A stretch of DNA of 64,000 nt from Gluconobacter albidus (GCF_002723915.1 NZ_BEWL01000010.1:1-64000); one strand, 5' to 3'; counted from the first letter of the stretch, positions 1 through 8,708 are shown. A program made the numbers and translations. Notes: a model not told the origin generated them from the sequence alone.

Positions 1-81
1 AGGGTATCTCAATTCAGAAAAAGGTTGACCGGGTTTTAAGTAAAAAAACTCGATCTTCCCTCTCCGGAAACTTTAACAAGC

Positions 82-867
82 TCAAGACATCGGGAACGGG
101 GGCTGGCCGTTGGAAGCCGTTACGCCCCCGTCTACCGGCATGATGAGGCCTGTAATATAGGCGGCATCACCGCTGGCCAGAAATGTGATCGCGGCGGCCA
201 TGTCTTCCGCCTCCCCCAGACGCTGTAATGGGACCCGGTCTTCAACGCTTTTCACGAAGGCTTCGTCCTTCACCGCCTCTGCCGTCATGGCCGTACGTGT
301 AACGGAGGGGCAGATCGCATTGACACGCACACCATCTTTACCGTGGTCCATGGCCATGACACGGGTGAGATTTACAACCCCTCCTTTGGCAACATCGTAA
401 TATGCCGTGTTCCAGTCCCCGCGCATGCCGGAAACGGAGGCAGTGTTGACGATATTGCCTTTGGTCGTGATCAGCAGGGGAAGAAAGGTGCGGCTGACGT
501 TCAGGGTGCCAGTCAGGGTCGTCGCGCAGACAGCGCCCCAGGTTTCCAGATCACAGTCCAGAACGGTGCCCATAGCCGTTACACCAGCATTATTCACCAG
601 AACATCAAGCTGATGGAAGTACTTTTTGACGAATGTGCAGAGCGCCTCAACCTGCTCCGGAACAGAAATATCTGTCAGTGATGCTACTGCGTATTTCGGG
701 TCCAGCGTCTTCATGACGTCATCAAGTTTTACCCTGTCCCGGTCAACAAGCACGACATGCGCGCCCTCTTCGAGGAACCGGAGCGCCGTTGCGCGGCCAA
801 TTCCTGAAGCGGCACCTGTAACGAGGACTTTTTTACCTTCAAAGCGTGATAACCCATGGATAGGCAT
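82..867 (-). CDS. SDR-family NAD(P)-dependent oxidoreductase
   Basis: A 261-residue classical short-chain dehydrogenase/reductase. The N-terminal Rossmann motif TGAASGIG (about residues 17-24), the NNAG motif (about 92), a catalytic Ser in SVSGMRG (about 144) and the YxxxK pair in YYDVAKGG are all present, as is a C-terminal PVDGG typical of the family. The substrate cannot be told from sequence; such enzymes oxidise or reduce hydroxy/keto groups in the cytoplasm. The start (MPIHGLSRF) follows a weak AGGGA. It faces away from the YnfA-like gene on the other strand, so the two probably share the short divergent promoter region. Length is normal and nothing appears broken. Family assignment is firm, function open. 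Confidence 0.85.
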   Translation of the reverse strand: MPIHGLSRFEGKKVLVTGAASGIGRATALRFLEEGAHVVLVDRDRVKLDDVMKTLDPKYAVASLTDISVPEQVEALCTFVKKYFHQLDVLVNNAGVTAMGTVLDCDLETWGAVCATTLTGTLNVSRTFLPLLITTKGNIVNTASVSGMRGDWNTAYYDVAKGGVVNLTRVMAMDHGKDGVRVNAICPSVTRTAMTAEAVKDEAFVKSVEDRVPLQRLGEAEDMAAAITFLASGDAAYITGLIMPVDGGVTASNGQPPFPMS

Positions 868-987
868 GAATAATGTCCCTGTGTTGCTGAGGACATAAAG
901 TCTCGTCGTGGCGGATGGTTGCCAGGCGTTCTGCGAGCAGCTTTTACAGGCCTGACATCCGCGAATTTGCCTTTTAGGATGCTGCCT

Positions 988-1314
988 ATGGAATCATTCA
1001 TTTTCTACACTTGTGCCGCGGTGGCAGAGATCGCCGGGTGTTACGCCTTCTGGGCATGCTTCAGGATGTCTAAATCGCCTTATTGGCTGATTCCCGGTCT
1101 CATTGCTCTAGTCATCTTCGCTTTTCTGCTCACGCGCGTTGAAAGCGTGGAAGCAGGGCGCGCCTATTCTGTATACGGAGGGATATACATTCTCTTTGCG
1201 GTGCTCTGGATGTGGGGCGCGGAGGGCGTGCGTCCTGACCGCTGGGACATTTTCGGACTGACTCTGTGTCTGGCAGGCGCCGCAGTTATTTTCCTCGCCC
1301 CCCATCGGGGATGA
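988..1314 (+). CDS. YnfA-family inner-membrane protein
   Basis: A 108-residue hydrophobic protein with about four predicted membrane helices, the exact size of E. coli YnfA (UPF0060, an SMR-like small multidrug transporter family). Family-typical stretches include AEIAGCYAFW near the N-terminus, AGRAYSVYGGIYI in the middle and GLTLCLAGAAVI near the C-terminus. The start at 988 (MESFIF) is chosen because AGGA at 976-979 lies eight bases upstream; ATGs at 919 and 979 are in frame but poorly placed. It is a single gene between a divergent SDR gene and a convergent ABC operon. Role as an efflux protein is inferred from the family only. Confidence 0.85.
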   Translation: MESFIFYTCAAVAEIAGCYAFWACFRMSKSPYWLIPGLIALVIFAFLLTRVESVEAGRAYSVYGGIYILFAVLWMWGAEGVRPDRWDIFGLTLCLAGAAVIFLAPHRG

Positions 1315-1347
1315 TGGGCTTACACTGACCTAACGCTGTGCCGGATT

Positions 1348-2079
1348 TCAGGAAGCGTGAACCCCAAGGGCATCGAGAAGCAATGTCCGGAGGGCTTCGA
1401 ATGGGGGATCGGCATGTCGTCTCGGGCGCGGTAGCGGAATGGAAACATCCACGCGGATCCGGCCACGTTCCAGCACGACTGCCCGGTCCGCCAGAAGGAG
1501 CGCTTCGTCGACGTCGTGAGTGACGAGCAAAACTGCACAACGATGTTTTTCCCACAGATCCGCCACCAGCTGCTGCATTTTCAGACGCGTCAGCGCATCC
1601 AGCGCCGCAAAGGGCTCATCCAGCATCAGAAAGGCTGGTTCCCGCACCAGCGCCCGTGCAAGTGCCGCACGCTGCGCCTCTCCCCCGGAGAGCGTGAGGG
1701 GCCATGCGGTTTTGCGGTGTGAAAGGCCGACTTCATCCAGAACGGTTTCCGCCCTCTGGCGGATGTCTTTGTCCTCCTGCCCCAGAACAACGTTTTTCCA
1801 CACACGCTTCCATGGCAGAAGACGATGTTCTTGAAAAACCACCGAGACATCCCGAGGCCGTTTCACGGATCCTTCCGTCACCGGATCAAGGCCCGCAAGC
1901 GTTCTCAAAAGCGTGGATTTTCCCGACCCACTATGTCCCAGCAAGGCTACGAACTCTCCCGGTGCGATGGCCAGATCCAGTCCATCCAGTACGGGAGCCC
2001 CGCCATTGAACCGCTTTGTCAGTTGCTCAACGATAACAGCAGTGCCGCGTCCGATTTCCTCCTCTGCCCTCTTCATCAT
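1348..2079 (-). CDS. ABC transporter ATP-binding protein, sulfonate/nitrate/taurine type
   Basis: A 243-residue nucleotide-binding subunit of the SsuB/TauB/NrtD group. Walker A is GHSGSGKST, the Q-loop is VVFQEHRLLPW, the signature is LSGGEAQR, Walker B is FLMLDEPFAALD, and the H-loop is LLVTHDVDEALLLADR. The ATG at 2079 forms an ATGA overlap with the stop of the upstream permease, so the two are translationally coupled; a longer reading from 2112 would run into the permease. The pair has no binding protein beside it, unlike the complete transporter at 11003-13841. Expected to energise uptake of an aliphatic sulfonate or similar anion; the substrate is inferred from family and the sulfur-gene neighbourhood. 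Confidence 0.88.
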   Translation of the reverse strand: MMKRAEEEIGRGTAVIVEQLTKRFNGGAPVLDGLDLAIAPGEFVALLGHSGSGKSTLLRTLAGLDPVTEGSVKRPRDVSVVFQEHRLLPWKRVWKNVVLGQEDKDIRQRAETVLDEVGLSHRKTAWPLTLSGGEAQRAALARALVREPAFLMLDEPFAALDALTRLKMQQLVADLWEKHRCAVLLVTHDVDEALLLADRAVVLERGRIRVDVSIPLPRPRRHADPPFEALRTLLLDALGVHAS

Positions 2080-2915
2080 GCCTGCTGCCCTTTCCTTCTG
2101 TCCGGGCGCCATGCAAGTAGTGCAGCTTCGAGAAAGCGGACGATCTGGTCGGACAGCAGGCCCAGCATGCCGTAAACCAGCAGACCGACGAGGATGATGT
2201 CTGTACGAAGGAAATCCTCAGCATCCATCATCATGTGACCGATGCCGCTTTCCGCGTTGACCTGTTCGGCCACGACGAGCATCAGCCACGAAACGCCAAC
2301 CGCGTAGCGCAAACCCGTCAGGAAGTCCGGCAGGGCGCCGGGGAGAAATACATCTTTGATGGTCTGCCAGCGCGTCAGGCCCAGCGTTGAGGCCATTTCC
2401 AGCAGTTTGGGATCGATGGTCCGGATGCCTTTGTGAAGGTTCAGGTAGATCGGGAATGTCGCTCCAAGAGCCACAAGCAGAACCTTCGGGGTCTCACCAA
2501 TTCCAAACCAGAGAATGAACAGAGGCACCAAAGCGAGCGCCGGCAGTGTCCGCAGGATCTGCAGCGGCGCATCGACAATGTCTTCTCCCAGGCGGGACAA
2601 ACCGGAAATGAGAGCGAGTACGACACCTGTGCTGATGGCAATGCCCAGACCGCTCACCGCCCTTAGAAGAGAGACACCCAGATTGTAGGGTAACGTCCCG
2701 TCGCGCAGAAGCGACCAGCCCGTCACGGCAATCTGCGCGGGTGACGCCACCAGCCGCGTTGAAATCATTCCTGAAGAGCAGGCAAGTTGCCAAAAACAGA
2801 CAAGCAGAAGCGGAGACGCATAACGCCGTACAAAAACGAGCTTTTCCAGAGTGAGCTTCTTTTTTCGGGAGTCTCCCGTCTTGTGTGTTCCTGTCAGGAT
2901 GATGGTGTCTGACAT
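2076..2915 (-). CDS. ABC transporter permease, SsuC/TauC type
   Basis: A 279-residue BPD_transp_1 permease with about six membrane helices. The EAA loop reads PKLLEMASTLGLTRWQTI (about residues 182-199) followed by the VFLPGALPDFLTGLRYAVG stretch characteristic of SsuC/TauC. The start at 2915 (MSDTII) has GGGAG about eight bases upstream; a GTG at 2930 is less likely. It is the first gene of a two-gene operon with the ATPase at 1348-2079 and diverges from the acyl-CoA-dehydrogenase-like gene at 3153 over about 237 bases. Six-helix permease for a sulfonate-like compound; substrate unproven. Confidence 0.88.
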   Translation of the reverse strand: MSDTIILTGTHKTGDSRKKKLTLEKLVFVRRYASPLLLVCFWQLACSSGMISTRLVASPAQIAVTGWSLLRDGTLPYNLGVSLLRAVSGLGIAISTGVVLALISGLSRLGEDIVDAPLQILRTLPALALVPLFILWFGIGETPKVLLVALGATFPIYLNLHKGIRTIDPKLLEMASTLGLTRWQTIKDVFLPGALPDFLTGLRYAVGVSWLMLVVAEQVNAESGIGHMMMDAEDFLRTDIILVGLLVYGMLGLLSDQIVRFLEAALLAWRPDRRKGQQA

Positions 2916-2944
2916 CGGGTTAACTCCCACAGGCGGTATGTTGA

Positions 2945-2957
2945 GAAAACCGTTTTC
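2945..2957. promoter_or_regulatory. 13-bp perfect palindrome in a divergent promoter region
   Basis: GAAAAC-C-GTTTTC is a perfect 6-1-6 inverted repeat lying between the permease gene (start 2915, minus) and the acyl-CoA-dehydrogenase-like gene (start 3153, plus). A second short inverted repeat, TGAG-TATT-CTCA, lies at 2982-2993. Position between two divergently read sulfur-type genes makes it a candidate operator. The regulator is unknown and the element is short enough to be fortuitous. Confidence 0.35.
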
Positions 2958-3152
2958 CAGCTTCCGGGTCCGAATGTCAGGTGAGTATTCTCAATGCTTC
3001 TGTTTGACGGGATTTGATTGTCTCTGCCTTAATGGAGCGGCACGATGCGTGTGTTTCTGTCATCTTCGCTGGCCCGGATCTCACAAAAACATTCGACCAA
3101 GACGGTATGTGTTCCTGACAGACAGGTAAAATTGGAAGAGCGGAGATCCGCC

Positions 3153-4316
3153 ATGGGTGACATTCCTTTTTCAGAAGCAGCCGGGTCTTCATCTTTGGAT
3201 GACGTTCTCGAAAATCTGGCAGAACTTTTTGCAAAGCGTGCCCCGCGATATGATCGGAGCGGCAACATCTCGACAGAAAACCTGCGTGATCTTCAGGATG
3301 CAGGCTTACTGTCTCTCGCTCTTCCAAAATCCGCCGGTGGACAGAATATCTCCCTTCAGACCATCGTGCAGATCGTCAGTCGGCTGGCGCAGGGTGATCC
3401 GTCTACAGCCCTCATCCTGGCCATGCAGTATCTCCAGTCAGGCTCATTCGCACACTCATGCCTGTGGTCGGATACGGTGAAGCAGGAAGTCTTCGAAAGC
3501 ATTCAACAGGAAGGCGCACTCATCAATGCCCTTCGGGTCGAGCCGGATCTCGGAACGCCCGCCCGTGGCGGCCTGCCAGCGACCACAGTCCGTCGGCAGG
3601 GAAATACATGGCGCCTAAACGGCCGCAAAATCTTTTCAACGGGCTCAACCGCGCTGCACTGGGGCATTGTCTGGACCAGAACAGATGAAACCGAGCCGCG
3701 GGTAGGCCCCGTTCTGGTTCCGCTGGATCTGCGGGGCGTGCGGATAGAGAAAAGCTGGCATCAGCTCGGCATGCGCGCCACAGGGAGTCACACGATCATT
3801 TTCGATGATGTTGAGGTTCCTGAGCGCTATCTGGGCCTGTTGACCACGCCTGCGACTTCTGAAAACAATCCGCTTGCAATCGCAAGCTGGCACGCCGTCG
3901 TTGTGGCTGCCCTGTATGATGGTATCGCGCAGGCCGCACGGGACTGGCTGGTGACATTCCTTCACCAGCGTGCTCCCGCTAATCTCGGCGCGCCCCTCGC
4001 AACCCTGCCGCGCTTTCAGATCCTTATTGGAGAAATTGATGCGCTCCTTCTGTCCAATACAGCCTTGATCGAACATGCAATCCGCCTGACGGAGCTGGGA
4101 GGGGAAAGCGAAGCAGCCGCTGGACTGGCCAAGCAGGTCATCACGGAAAATGCCATTGCGGCTGTCGATAAAGCCGTCGCGGCCATCGGCAACCCCGGTC
4201 TCAGCCAGAATAACCCGCTGGAACGTCACTACAGGGACGTTCTGTGTGGAAGAGTACATACCCCGCAGGCCGACAGTGCTTTCCTTGCTGCCGGACGGAA
4301 AACCCTGGGGGTCTGA
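3153..4316 (+). CDS. Acyl-CoA dehydrogenase-fold monooxygenase (DszC/SfnC-like)
   Basis: A 387-residue flavoprotein of the acyl-CoA dehydrogenase fold. Visible landmarks are LPKSAGG in the N-terminal helical domain, the flavin-binding GRKIFSTGS and LGMRATGSHTIIFDDVEVPE in the middle beta domain, and a C-terminal helical domain with RHYRDVLCGRVHTPQAD. Members near sulfonate transporters (SfnB/SfnC/DszC type) are FMNH2-dependent oxygenases for sulfones or related organosulfur compounds rather than true acyl-CoA dehydrogenases, which is the role I infer here. The start at 3153 has GGAG at 3142-3145; in-frame upstream ATGs lack a ribosome-binding site. It diverges from the ABC permease/ATPase operon, suggesting joint control. 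Confidence 0.8.
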   Translation: MGDIPFSEAAGSSSLDDVLENLAELFAKRAPRYDRSGNISTENLRDLQDAGLLSLALPKSAGGQNISLQTIVQIVSRLAQGDPSTALILAMQYLQSGSFAHSCLWSDTVKQEVFESIQQEGALINALRVEPDLGTPARGGLPATTVRRQGNTWRLNGRKIFSTGSTALHWGIVWTRTDETEPRVGPVLVPLDLRGVRIEKSWHQLGMRATGSHTIIFDDVEVPERYLGLLTTPATSENNPLAIASWHAVVVAALYDGIAQAARDWLVTFLHQRAPANLGAPLATLPRFQILIGEIDALLLSNTALIEHAIRLTELGGESEAAAGLAKQVITENAIAAVDKAVAAIGNPGLSQNNPLERHYRDVLCGRVHTPQADSAFLAAGRKTLGV

Positions 4317-4326
4317 AACAGAAAGG

Positions 4327-4354
4327 CCCGACCACTTCGCAAAAAATGGCCGGG
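4327..4354. terminator. Weak hairpin between convergent genes
   Basis: CCCGACCA at 4327-4334 can pair with TGGCCGGG at 4347-4354 with one mismatch, with an A-run inside the loop. It lies in the 68-base gap between two convergent genes and is a plausible bidirectional terminator, but it lacks a clear U-tract on either strand. Confidence 0.35.
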
Positions 4355-4384
4355 TTGCAACATTCTGCGCGGCTGAGGAAGAAT

Positions 4385-5992
4385 TCAGGTGTGCTCCAGA
4401 ACCCTGAAGCCGTGCGTTCCGTCTTTCTCGAGCTGGGCAACCAGTCCGAACTCCCAGTCCAGATAGGCCTGCATGGCCTCCGCTGCGTTATCCGTTCCCT
4501 CATAAGGACGCTTGTAGACGTCATTTGGAACAGAGAGAGCCATCGCTTCATCAAGCCCTGTTTCAATCGGGTATCCCGCCGCCTTCCAGGCGTCTGTACC
4601 GCCTTTCAGAACCCGCACCCGCGCTCCTGTTTCGGTCAGATCCGGCGTAGCAAGATGTGCGGCGATGCCATCGGGAGACACCAGAATGATATCTTTTGCT
4701 TTCTGAATAACTGGCGAAGACACCAGATCCGGCCGAATCACGAAACGGGCCCCGGCGATATGATTTTTCCGGAAAACCGAACTGCTCGCCAGATCCAGAA
4801 TGAGGGCCTGTGCATCTGCAATTAGACGCCCCAGTTCTTCGGCGGAAATGGTTTCCACCTTCGGTAAAGGCCGCGCAGGATGTGGCGCTTCCGAGCCTGT
4901 TTCTGACGGCAGGCTAGCCCATGAGATGAGAACATACACCTCATTCCAGCCGAGCTGTCTGAGCCAGTGAGCCGTCATGCGGGCACGGACACCATCGTCA
5001 TCCGTCAGGACAATAGTCCCATGACGCACCCCGATCCATTCATCCGTAGCCTGAACAAGCTGCCCTCCCGGAGCACACCTGAAACCAGCCAGATGCCCCG
5101 TGGCGTATTCTTCGGGAGAACGCACATCCAGCCGATAGACCGTTCTGTGGGGATCTGACAGCAGGGCTTCAAGGCCGGGTTTATCGACATAACGAACTCC
5201 CGTTTTCCCGGCGAGATGTTCCGCACGGTTTCGGGCAGCTTCAAGATTGGGTTCTGAGATATCCGGCCCCGTCCTGTCCGCCCCATGTGCCAGCGACAGA
5301 CCTTCGAGCGTCCAGCCGATGGTTCCATTACGCAGGGCATAGACGGGGTTGGGAATTCCAGCGTTGATCAGGGACTGGGCGCCGATGATGGAACGGGTGC
5401 GCCCCGCACAATTCACCACCACCATTGTTTCGGGAGATGGCGCGATATCCCTGATGCGAAGAGCGAGCTCCCCCCCGGGGACCGAACGCCCTCCGGGAAT
5501 GGACATCACATTGTATTCAATGAACCGACGGGCATCGAGAATGACCAGATCATCTCCCCGTTCAATCCTGTCATGAAGCTCCCTGGCCGGAAGCGACGGC
5601 GTATGGCGGACATGTTCGACCAGTTCGCCAAAAGCCTTGGACGGCACATTGACGTCAATGAAGATTTCTCCGCCTGAACGACGCCAGCCTTCCAGCCCAC
5701 CCTCCAGTGCGGAAACATCCGTGTAACCCAGGGCGCGGAGCAGACGGACCGCCTGCACTGTCCGCCCTTCCCCATTGTCATAGACGACCACAGGAACGTC
5801 TCTGCGCGGCACAAGTCCTGCAATCCGTTCTTCAATCCGTCCCAGAGGAAGATTAACCGCAAACAAGGGATGAGCCGAGGCAAACAAAGCTTCCTCCCGC
5901 ACATCCAGCAGGGCGATTTCCTCGCCGCTTCTAAGTTTCGCCCGGACGGCTTCGGAAGTCGTCAAAGGCTGAAGACGGGTGATGGTGTTCAT
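4385..5992 (-). CDS. Four-domain rhodanese-like sulfurtransferase
   Basis: A 535-residue cytoplasmic protein made of four tandem rhodanese domains (roughly residues 10-110, 130-235, 265-360 and 378-480). Only the second carries a catalytic cysteine (C195 in NCAGRTRS); the equivalent loops of domains one, three and four have Asp (YDNGEGRT, D72), Asp (TDDDGVRA, D331) and Ser (VSPDGIAA, S439). It is expected to bind and transfer sulfane sulfur, with three domains structural or ligand-binding. Its start overlaps the stop of the thiol dioxygenase by ATGA, so the two are translationally coupled; a dioxygenase-rhodanese gene pair of this kind also occurs in pseudomonads. It is the last gene of the operon read from 8640 down to 4385. 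Confidence 0.88.
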   Translation of the reverse strand: MNTITRLQPLTTSEAVRAKLRSGEEIALLDVREEALFASAHPLFAVNLPLGRIEERIAGLVPRRDVPVVVYDNGEGRTVQAVRLLRALGYTDVSALEGGLEGWRRSGGEIFIDVNVPSKAFGELVEHVRHTPSLPARELHDRIERGDDLVILDARRFIEYNVMSIPGGRSVPGGELALRIRDIAPSPETMVVVNCAGRTRSIIGAQSLINAGIPNPVYALRNGTIGWTLEGLSLAHGADRTGPDISEPNLEAARNRAEHLAGKTGVRYVDKPGLEALLSDPHRTVYRLDVRSPEEYATGHLAGFRCAPGGQLVQATDEWIGVRHGTIVLTDDDGVRARMTAHWLRQLGWNEVYVLISWASLPSETGSEAPHPARPLPKVETISAEELGRLIADAQALILDLASSSVFRKNHIAGARFVIRPDLVSSPVIQKAKDIILVSPDGIAAHLATPDLTETGARVRVLKGGTDAWKAAGYPIETGLDEAMALSVPNDVYKRPYEGTDNAAEAMQAYLDWEFGLVAQLEKDGTHGFRVLEHT

Positions 5993-6585
5993 GCAGCTTT
6001 GCTCCTGGAGCGGTCCCAGAGATTTGGAACATCCTCACTCGAATATCCGGAAATGAAGGTCTTCTCGACGCCACTGCCCTCTTCATAGACAGCGCGCGAA
6101 ACACCGCCGATATTGGCGCCATAGACGTGAATGGAGATGGAGGTCCGATCCGCCAGAGCGTTGGCGACGAGGTGATAGTCGTTCACGCCCGGCAGCAGAA
6201 ACGAGACCTCACCCGGTTCGAGATAGCCGGTCTCCCCTTTTGCGAAGGTTCCATCTTCGCGCCGGGTAAACTGCGTCTCGCTTTCCCTGCCCCGAAGCAT
6301 GCCGATCAGCCCCCAGACACGATGATCATGCAGTGGCGTTTTCTGCCCGGGCCCCCAGACGAAACTGACGACGGAAAAACGCTCCAAAGGATCACAATGA
6401 AGCAGATACTGGCTGTAGCGTTCCGGATGGGGCCGCGTATACGGCTCGGGCAGCCAGTCATCACGCGACACAAGCGTTTTCAGCAGTTTGGCTCCTGTCT
6501 TCTGGATTTCCACAGGAGTGGAGCGTTCGTCAAACAGCCCCGTAAAAAGGGTTACGAATTCGCGCAGGGGTTCAATGCTCGTCAT
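5989..6585 (-). CDS. 3-Mercaptopropionate/cysteine-type thiol dioxygenase
   Basis: A 198-residue cupin of the cysteine dioxygenase family that uses Fe(II) and O2 to turn a thiol into a sulfinate. The metal ligands are visible as H86 and H88 in PLHDHRVWG and H138 in DYHLVAN. The stretches RFSVVSFVWGPGQ, HVYGANIGGV and FISGYSS match what I recall of the bacterial Gln-type enzymes acting on 3-mercaptopropionate; Q59 in RYSQYLLH is likely the Gln that replaces the substrate-binding Arg of mammalian cysteine dioxygenase. 3-Mercaptopropionate is therefore the preferred guess over cysteine. The start at 6585 follows GAGGGGG eight bases upstream. It sits 13 bases after the aldolase gene and overlaps the rhodanese gene. 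Confidence 0.85.
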   Translation of the reverse strand: MTSIEPLREFVTLFTGLFDERSTPVEIQKTGAKLLKTLVSRDDWLPEPYTRPHPERYSQYLLHCDPLERFSVVSFVWGPGQKTPLHDHRVWGLIGMLRGRESETQFTRREDGTFAKGETGYLEPGEVSFLLPGVNDYHLVANALADRTSISIHVYGANIGGVSRAVYEEGSGVEKTFISGYSSEDVPNLWDRSRSKAA

Positions 6586-6598
6586 GAATGGGGCCCCC

Positions 6599-7405
6599 TC
6601 AGTCCAGAAATTCAGGCTCAAGGGTGACGATCCAGTCCCAGAGGGGTTGGAAAGAATAATAGGCTCCCTGCGCCGTTCCGACCTGACTGGCTGTCAGACG
6701 GGCAATTTCCGGTGCGATCGGCTTCAGGGGGCCTGCGGCCTGCGCCAGAAGCTGCGTGTGGGCTGCGTTGTCCATGGCCAGGAACCACCAGGCCACAGCC
6801 TCCACCGTTGGCCCTGCCGTCAGCAGGCCGTGATTCTGCAGGATCAGAGCCTTCCGGCTTCCGAGTGTTGTGGCAAGACGGTCGCCTTCATTGTCATCCA
6901 GCACAACACCGCTGAACGGATCGAAAACGGCATGGTCTTCGTAAAAGGCACAGGAATCCTGCGTGATCGGCAGAAGCTCCGTTCCGAGCGCTGAGAAGGC
7001 CTTTCCATAGGTCGAATGTGTATGGGCTGCCGCGATGACATCCGGCCGCGCCCGGTGCAGGGCGGAGTGAATGGTGAAGCCGGCCGTGTTGATCGGACGT
7101 TCGCCAATCAGGATGTTGCCTTCATGATCCACCAGCTGAAGATCGGAGACGCGGATCTGGGAAAAATGCACTGCCAGCGGGTTTATCCAGTACCGGTCTG
7201 GAAATTCAGGATCCCGAGCCGTTACATGGCCCGCCAGCCCCTGGTCAAAACCATATCGACCGAACAGCCGGAACGTTGCAGCCAGACGCTGCTTGCGGTG
7301 CAGCCGCTCTTCTTCAAAAGTCGCGGCTGGTTGTCTGGGCTGAAGGCGATGGCTCCGTGCGCGGACCTCCTGCAGGGAGGAGATGTTCTGTAGCGTGGCA
7401 CTCAT
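6599..7405 (-). CDS. Class II aldolase/adducin-family protein
   Basis: A 268-residue protein of the class II aldolase/adducin family. The zinc-binding histidines lie in AHTHSTYGKAFSAL and in the later ILQNHGLLTAGPTVEAVAWWF motif; INTAGFTIHSALH is also family-typical. Members cleave or epimerise sugar phosphates or act on other hydroxy-carbonyl compounds. Inside this sulfonate/thiol operon it might process the aldehyde left after desulfonation, but that is inference. The start at 7405 (MSATLQN) has AGGA shortly upstream; the in-frame extension to 7549 overlaps the preceding gene and is rejected. Length is normal. Confidence 0.8.
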   Translation of the reverse strand: MSATLQNISSLQEVRARSHRLQPRQPAATFEEERLHRKQRLAATFRLFGRYGFDQGLAGHVTARDPEFPDRYWINPLAVHFSQIRVSDLQLVDHEGNILIGERPINTAGFTIHSALHRARPDVIAAAHTHSTYGKAFSALGTELLPITQDSCAFYEDHAVFDPFSGVVLDDNEGDRLATTLGSRKALILQNHGLLTAGPTVEAVAWWFLAMDNAAHTQLLAQAAGPLKPIAPEIARLTASQVGTAQGAYYSFQPLWDWIVTLEPEFLD

Positions 7406-7545
7406 GACGATCTTCCTAGAAGTCAGTATCCGCGGCCAGCAGCCAGAAGGGAGTCCAACGGCCGGCCGTGAAAAAATTCTCGATGTTCCGGATGATGAGG
7501 GGGCGTTTTTTGACGGACCTGTCAGGGGAATGTCTGCCCAATGCC

Positions 7546-8640
7546 TCACGCAGCCTTTTGGCCGACGCGCTGGTCTTCTTTCGCCACCAGCGCGCGAACA
7601 CGCGGGAGCAGGTCCCGTCCATAGGCATAGGCATCGGCCAGCGGATCAAACCCACGGATCAGGAACGTCGAAATTCCCAGGCGATAATAGTCCAGAAGTG
7701 CTTCGGCCACCTGATCCGGCGTTCCGACAAGAGAGGTTGAATTCCCCTTGGCCCCCGTCAGTTCGGCGATGCCTGTCCACAACCGTTTGTCCAGCCGCGA
7801 GCCCTGCTTCGCCGCAGCCAGAAGCCGCCGTGATCCCTCATTCGGGATAACGGAAGAGCGGGTATATCCCGTCTTGTCCTGAAGTTGCCGGGCCTGTTCA
7901 AGGATCGCATCCGCCTTTGCCCAGGCTGCCTCTTCCGTTTCCGCCAGAATCGGGCGCAGGGAGAGCGAAAAACGTGGTGGAGCGCGTCCGGCTTTTTCCG
8001 CTGAGGCCCGGACGCGGGCGATGGTTTCACGAACCTGTTCGTAGGTTTCACCCCACAGAGCATAGATGTCTGCCTGCTCACCCGCCACCGCAATGGCTTC
8101 CTCTGACGAGCCGCCAAAATAGACCGGGATCGCCTCCCCCTGATAGGGCTTCACCAGAGAACTGGCGCCTTTTACGGTGTAAAACCGGCCTGCATAATCA
8201 AAAGGTTCCTGACTGCCCCATTCTTTGCGCAGAATTTCCAGATATTCGCGTGTCCGGGCATAGCGATCAGCCTTGGTGGTATGATCGCCATCCGCCTCAA
8301 GTTCGACATCGCTTCCGCCCGTGATGATATGCACCGCTGCCCGCCCGCGAGAAATCTGATCAAGTGTTGCGAGCTGACGTGCCGCCAGCGTGGGCGCCGT
8401 GAACCCGGGACGGTGCGCTACCATCAGCCCCAGATCCCGGGTACTGGCCGCCACGTGCTGCGCCAGCAGAATACTTTCGGGCGAATTGGAATGGAAAGCG
8501 ATCAGCACACGATCAAAACGGCCATTTTCATGAATTTTGGCAGCGGTCTCGATATGGTCGAGATCGATGACGGGCCCTGAGGGGGGAATGGTTTCAGAAT
8601 GATTCCGGCTGCTTACGAACCCAATGAATTCCACGGGCAT
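7546..8640 (-). CDS. SsuD-like FMNH2-dependent alkanesulfonate monooxygenase
   Basis: A 364-residue luciferase-like (LLM class) TIM-barrel monooxygenase. SsuD-like features include FDRVLIAFHSNSPES, HRPGFTAPTLAARQLATLD, GRAAVHIITGG near residue 110 and the C-terminal STFLIRGFDPLADA. SsuD enzymes use reduced FMN from a partner flavin reductase to release sulfite and an aldehyde from alkanesulfonates; a flavin reductase gene is at 10435. The start at 8640 is preceded by GGAGGG at a spacing of seven. It leads the minus-strand operon with the aldolase, thiol dioxygenase and rhodanese, and diverges from a LysR gene. Confidence 0.87.
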   Translation of the reverse strand: MPVEFIGFVSSRNHSETIPPSGPVIDLDHIETAAKIHENGRFDRVLIAFHSNSPESILLAQHVAASTRDLGLMVAHRPGFTAPTLAARQLATLDQISRGRAAVHIITGGSDVELEADGDHTTKADRYARTREYLEILRKEWGSQEPFDYAGRFYTVKGASSLVKPYQGEAIPVYFGGSSEEAIAVAGEQADIYALWGETYEQVRETIARVRASAEKAGRAPPRFSLSLRPILAETEEAAWAKADAILEQARQLQDKTGYTRSSVIPNEGSRRLLAAAKQGSRLDKRLWTGIAELTGAKGNSTSLVGTPDQVAEALLDYYRLGISTFLIRGFDPLADAYAYGRDLLPRVRALVAKEDQRVGQKAA

Positions 8641-8690
8641 GTCTGAACCCTCCAAATAAAACACGATTGACTATTGCATCCACGACATAA

Positions 8691-8708
8691 CACTCTTCAT
8701 ACAGAGTG
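8691..8708. promoter_or_regulatory. Inverted repeat in the LysR/ssuD-like divergent region
   Basis: CACTCT-TCATAC-AGAGTG is a perfect 6-6-6 inverted repeat in the 133-base gap between the SsuD-like gene (minus) and the LysR gene (plus). This is where a LysR-type regulator would be expected to bind to control itself and the divergent operon. The assignment rests on position and symmetry only. An AT-rich stretch follows at 8737-8754. Confidence 0.45.

Noticed and set aside
3045-3152. Longer N-terminus for the acyl-CoA-dehydrogenase-like protein
   Set aside because: No ribosome-binding site before the ATG at 3045 and the extra residues do not resemble the family; GGAG supports 3153.
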